From NCBI GenBank assembly GCA_015487825.1, contig WFOZ01000045.1:1-8710 (forward strand): a DNA stretch of 8,710 nt, in the 5' to 3' direction. Under the pieces are notes generated by a model. It saw only the letters and a list, made by a program, of their open reading frames with translations, was not told where the DNA came from and did not search any database. Positions 5,667-8,710 of this stretch are shown here, piece after piece (the stretch's first letter is position 1; each line of letters starts with the position of its first letter). The translations under genes were made by a program, and so were the position numbers. Source of the DNA: Planctomycetaceae bacterium (GTDB lineage Bacteria; Planctomycetota; Planctomycetia; Planctomycetales; Planctomycetaceae).

Positions 5667-6644
5667 CTATTCATATATGGGGCAGAAAGTGTTGAAAGCC
5701 TCTTCACAAAAAGTGCCGGGATCGTTGAAGCGGCGGTTACAGTTAAGAGCAGAAATTGCTCGCATTTCTTCGTCGGACAATTCAAAATCGAATAACGCAA
5801 TATTTTCGTCAAGTCGCTCCGGGCGGCTTGATTTCGGAACAATAGACAGGCCTCTCTGCACTGCCCAGCGTAATACAATTTGTGCAGCGGTTTTTCCATG
5901 CCGTTTTGCTGCAATCTGTACGACCGGCTGTTCCAGAACAGTTTCCCCCTGCCCTGCCATACCAATTGAAACATACGAAAGGGCCCCCAAAGGAGAAAAT
6001 GCCGTCACTGCGATTTTCTCCTGCTGTGCATATCGAATCAACTTTTCCTGCGTTAAATACGGATGAGATTCTATCTGCAAAACTGAGGGACGAATTTTTG
6101 CGTACGTTAACAGATCACGAATCAAAGACGTCCCAAAATTTGAAACTCCAATATTCTTCACCAGACCTGCATCGACTAACTCTTCCATCGCCTGCCATGT
6201 TTCCCGAATCGGGACCGGCGAGAATTCCATTTTGGGAGACTCGACATCAGGATCGTAAAACCATCCCGGCGGATAGCGATGTTCAATCGGAACGAACTTT
6301 TGCGAAATTGGAAAATGAATGAGAAACAGATCCAGATAATCCAGTTGCAGATCTTTCAATGTTTTCTCAACAGCAGGACGAACATGTTCTGCTGCGTGGT
6401 ACGTATTCCATAATTTGGAAGTAATCCATAATTCATCGCGAGAGCAAATGTTTTTCTCCAGAACACGAGCAATTCCCTCTCCGACGGCTGCTTCGTTTCC
6501 GTAGTCACAGGCACAATCAAAATGACGATAGCCCGCCCTCACTGCATAATCAATTAAACCTTCAATTGCCTCTTCTTCAACTTTCCAGAAACCAAAGCCA
6601 ACACTGGGAAGGCTATCGCCGGTATAAAGTTTGACCGTCTGCAT
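5667..6644 (-). CDS. aldo/keto reductase, xylose reductase-like
   Basis: A 325-residue NAD(P)H-dependent aldo/keto reductase, a cytoplasmic (beta/alpha)8 enzyme reducing an aldehyde or the open-chain form of an aldose to an alcohol. The catalytic tetrad is complete at Asp43, Tyr48, Lys77 and His110, nearly the same spacing as in fungal xylose reductases. Family signatures are GYRHFDCACDYGNE (38-51), GVSNF (166-170) and the cofactor motif IVPKSS..RL..N (268-281). The loop after His110 (FPISQKFVPIEHRYPPGWF) and the C-terminal RFNDPG are very like fungal xylose reductase. In the cofactor motif Ser273 stands where those enzymes have Asn. I chose ATG 6644, which follows a purine-rich AGAAAGAAGAG. 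The frame runs on to 6728, but those 28 residues lack family similarity and cover a promoter candidate. Xylose or a similar aldose is a likely substrate, but substrate cannot be fixed from sequence alone. Confidence 0.92.
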   Translation of the reverse strand: MQTVKLYTGDSLPSVGFGFWKVEEEAIEGLIDYAVRAGYRHFDCACDYGNEAAVGEGIARVLEKNICSRDELWITSKLWNTYHAAEHVRPAVEKTLKDLQLDYLDLFLIHFPISQKFVPIEHRYPPGWFYDPDVESPKMEFSPVPIRETWQAMEELVDAGLVKNIGVSNFGTSLIRDLLTYAKIRPSVLQIESHPYLTQEKLIRYAQQEKIAVTAFSPLGALSYVSIGMAGQGETVLEQPVVQIAAKRHGKTAAQIVLRWAVQRGLSIVPKSSRPERLDENIALFDFELSDEEMRAISALNCNRRFNDPGTFCEEAFNTFCPIYE

Positions 6645-6703
6645 TACTCTTCTTTCTGAACTATGTTTACAAAACCTACTCTCGAAAGCCACAACGCTGA
6701 TGG

Positions 6704-6733
6704 ATTGTACTGAGAGCTGGAACCGCAAGTAAA
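6704..6733 (-). promoter_or_regulatory. candidate promoter for the aldo/keto reductase gene
   Basis: On the minus strand TTTACT (6733-6728, 4/6) and TACAAT (6709-6704, 5/6) are spaced by 18 nt. A start near 6697 would leave a leader of about 50 nt before ATG 6644, which agrees with the shorter start chosen for this gene. No factor site can be named. Confidence 0.35.
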
Positions 6734-6775
6734 ATTATGAAATTTGCGAAAGACGCAAAGAAATAGACTGTTGTA

Positions 6776-6793
6776 GAACAGGCAGGACTGTTC
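6776..6793. repeat. inverted repeat GAACAG-6-CTGTTC
   Basis: Two exact 6-nt arms with a 6-nt spacer lie upstream of the reductase promoter candidate and downstream of the asparagine synthase stop. No T-run follows on either strand. It could be an operator or part of a weak transcript end. Confidence 0.3.
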
Positions 6794-6812
6794 AATTATC
6801 TATGATAAATAC

Positions 6813-6824
6813 ACTCTGCAGAGT
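6813..6824. repeat. 12-bp perfect palindrome ACTCTGCAGAGT
   Basis: An exact palindrome centred on CTGCAG, 42 nt after the asparagine synthase stop in its direction of transcription. It has no unpaired loop centre and no nearby T-run, so a protein-binding site is as likely as a hairpin. Chance is not excluded. Confidence 0.3.
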
Positions 6825-6865
6825 TGAAACAACCAACGAAATTAAAACCCCGAAAATTGTAAAAT

Positions 6866-8710
6866 TCAACTATTCACACCATGCTGAATCCCGGTCCAGT
6901 CGGGAAGATCGGCAAGTGTGGAGTCAATGTAAAGATGATGCCAAAGTTGTGTAGAAAGGACCCCCATTAATCCCATATCGAGAATGTACCTTCCCATTGA
7001 ACGCCGTCTTTTTTTCATCTGAGCCTGCCTGGCTCGCTCGACTCCTGCGTGTTGGAAATAACCCGATTTCTGCAACGACTCTTTGCTCAACAGCTGGTCG
7101 ACCCAGCCTGGACGATTCTCGCCAAGAAAGTTCGCCATCAGATAGGCGCGAAACATTGTCTTGGGGCGATTCGCAATTTGAGGTGGTAAGGTGCGGGCAG
7201 CAACCTGGCGTAATAGCCATTTATTCTGCTTCCCTTTCAATTTCAATTTTGGATCGATCGAGGCACAAAAATCAACAACTGCTTCATCCAAAAACGGATA
7301 ACGCCCTTCAACAGAACTGTTCATTGTCACACGGTCGCTTTTTGCAGCCAGGAGTAACCCGGGAAGCATAATTTTGAATCCGGCGTATAATGAACGATTT
7401 AGCGGTTCCCAATGGTCAATACGCTTATCGCACATTCCAGGAACATCCTGATACGGCGAATAATCGCCAACTGATTTCCACATATCTGCCGAATATAGAA
7501 CTTCCCGTGATTGACCAATTAACTCGTAAGAACTTTGCTGAGCGATTCGGTGACCGTGAAACGCATACATCGGATGCTGGTGAGCTCTTCCCCCTCCTGC
7601 TGTCAGGGAAGCCAATCGGCGAAACAAACGAACGGCAGGACGTCCCGGTATCTGACGCTGATGGGCATAGCGGAACCAGACATAACCGGCAAGTAATTCA
7701 TCCGCCCCTTCCCCCGTCAACGCCACCTTATACCCCATCTCGCGAACCCGCTTGGCCATTAACATCAGGCAGCAGGATGAAGTGTCAAAAACCGGGCCTT
7801 CCGAAGCTACGATCTGTTCCGGAAATGCGTTCGCGATATCTAATGAATTCAGCCGCAATATCTCCAAAGGACTTTTGAGAATCTCAGCCGATTCGACAGC
7901 CTGATCCCGTTCATCAACCGGTCCCGACTTATCAAGCGAAATAGTGAAAGACTGAATCGGCTGCTCGCGAGTTCGCGTTACCAACCCCAGTACAGTTGTA
8001 GAATCCAGACCGCCACTTAAATAACAACAGACAGGTACTTCGCTGATAAGACGCCTGCGAACAGATTCCTGCAAAAGATGTTCCAGTTCCTCTTCGGCCT
8101 GAGCAGGATTTTCAAATCTGCGTTCCGATCCCGCATCCGGGAAATCGAGATCCCAGTAGCACTTTTTCTCGATTCTTCCATTTTGTACTCTCAACTGGTA
8201 GCCGGGAGGCAGAATGTGAATTCCTTCAAAGCAGGTTCGTTCACTCGGTAAACAGAAGAAGTTAAAATAAAAATCCAGCCCGAGACGATCCGGCTTCGCA
8301 TCGACCATACCTGTTGCAAGTAATCCACGAATCTCAGAAGACCACAGCAGCCAGTTATCTACAATGGTGTAATAAAGTGGCGAGATCCCAGCGCGGTCCC
8401 GGCCAAGCAGTAATTTCTTTTGCCGACGATCCCAAACGCAGGCTGCAAACTGCCCGCGTGCCTGTAGGAAAACATCTTCACCATGATCCTCATACAGATG
8501 TGCCCAGGCTTCTGTATCACAATGAGTTTTAAGCTGGTGCCCTTTCTTCAGTAACTCTTCCCTGACAATGGGGTAATCAAATAATTCCCCATTGAAAGCG
8601 ACCTGTACCTGACCATCTTCGTTACCAATTGGCTGCCGTCCGTGGGCAACATCGATAATTGCCAATCGCCGGGCAGCGAAAGAAATACCAGGTTCAGAAT
8701 AAGAATGCCC
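6866..8710 (-). CDS. asparagine synthase (glutamine-hydrolysing), 5' end outside the window
   Basis: The frame is open to the window edge, giving 614 visible residues. About 40 N-terminal residues are missing, so the catalytic Cys2 and HRGPDG motif cannot be checked. The enzyme transfers ammonia from glutamine to an AMP-activated carboxylate, normally aspartate. The visible part starts within the class II glutaminase domain at GHSY...ARRLAIIDV, then QPIGNEDG, AFNGELFDY and CDTEAW. The synthetase domain has the PPi-loop SGGLDS (8017-8000), LTGEGADELLAGY (7719-7681) and VEGRYPFLDEAVVDF (about 7312-7268). The C-terminus has a basic KKRRR. Upstream of the apparent TTG at 8665 the reading RRLAIID continues the family sequence, so that codon is an internal Leu. 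Nearest relatives may act on asparagine or on cell-surface polymer substrates; the sequence does not separate these. It is followed by a 221-bp gap before the reductase gene. Confidence 0.93.
   Translation of the reverse strand, partial: GHSYSEPGISFAARRLAIIDVAHGRQPIGNEDGQVQVAFNGELFDYPIVREELLKKGHQLKTHCDTEAWAHLYEDHGEDVFLQARGQFAACVWDRRQKKLLLGRDRAGISPLYYTIVDNWLLWSSEIRGLLATGMVDAKPDRLGLDFYFNFFCLPSERTCFEGIHILPPGYQLRVQNGRIEKKCYWDLDFPDAGSERRFENPAQAEEELEHLLQESVRRRLISEVPVCCYLSGGLDSTTVLGLVTRTREQPIQSFTISLDKSGPVDERDQAVESAEILKSPLEILRLNSLDIANAFPEQIVASEGPVFDTSSCCLMLMAKRVREMGYKVALTGEGADELLAGYVWFRYAHQRQIPGRPAVRLFRRLASLTAGGGRAHQHPMYAFHGHRIAQQSSYELIGQSREVLYSADMWKSVGDYSPYQDVPGMCDKRIDHWEPLNRSLYAGFKIMLPGLLLAAKSDRVTMNSSVEGRYPFLDEAVVDFCASIDPKLKLKGKQNKWLLRQVAARTLPPQIANRPKTMFRAYLMANFLGENRPGWVDQLLSKESLQKSGYFQHAGVERARQAQMKKRRRSMGRYILDMGLMGVLSTQLWHHLYIDSTLADLPDWTGIQHGVNS

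Noticed and set aside
6645..6728. N-terminal extension of the aldo/keto reductase by 28 residues.
   Set aside because: The extra residues do not resemble the family, which starts close to MQTVKLYTG, and a purine-rich ribosome site precedes ATG 6644.

Overview
The window looks like a chromosomal segment from a planctomycete, probably a moderate-GC relative of Gimesia or Rubinisphaera. This is inferred from gene content: a membrane-anchored alpha/alpha-toroid protein of the prenyltransferase/squalene-oxidase-repeat type common in that phylum, a formaldehyde-activating-enzyme (Fae) homologue, a FloA flotillin, and weak or absent Shine-Dalgarno sequences before several genes. No mobile element, CRISPR array, rRNA or tRNA is visible.

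Layout. A Fae-family gene (193-741, +) has a possible short leader ORF and a candidate promoter upstream. It converges, with a 28-nt gap, on a minus-strand pair: a 76-residue membrane protein (2344-2574) followed by the toroid protein (770-2347). These two overlap in an ATGA stop/start, so they are probably translationally coupled. Divergent from that pair is floA (2735-3682, +). A 423-bp gap follows. It holds two inverted repeats, a good promoter candidate and a leader with three hairpins, the last overlapping the Shine-Dalgarno. This leads into a 69-residue unrecognised protein (4106-4315, +), which is closed by a strong intrinsic terminator.

The right half is all on the minus strand. In transcription order it holds a 5'-truncated asparagine synthase (8710 to 6866, continuing past the window edge), an aldo/keto reductase closely resembling xylose reductases (6644 to 5667) and a signal-peptide-bearing aldose 1-epimerase (5572 to 4442). 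The last two are 94 nt apart with no terminator between them and may be co-transcribed. Both deal with aldose sugars, but they are predicted to work in different compartments.

Most of the window is recognisable housekeeping or accessory metabolism, and I do not see a clear new multi-gene system. The least explained parts are the 76-aa/toroid coupled pair, the 69-aa gene with its structured leader, and the Fae homologue, which appears to lack the conserved catalytic-region histidine.
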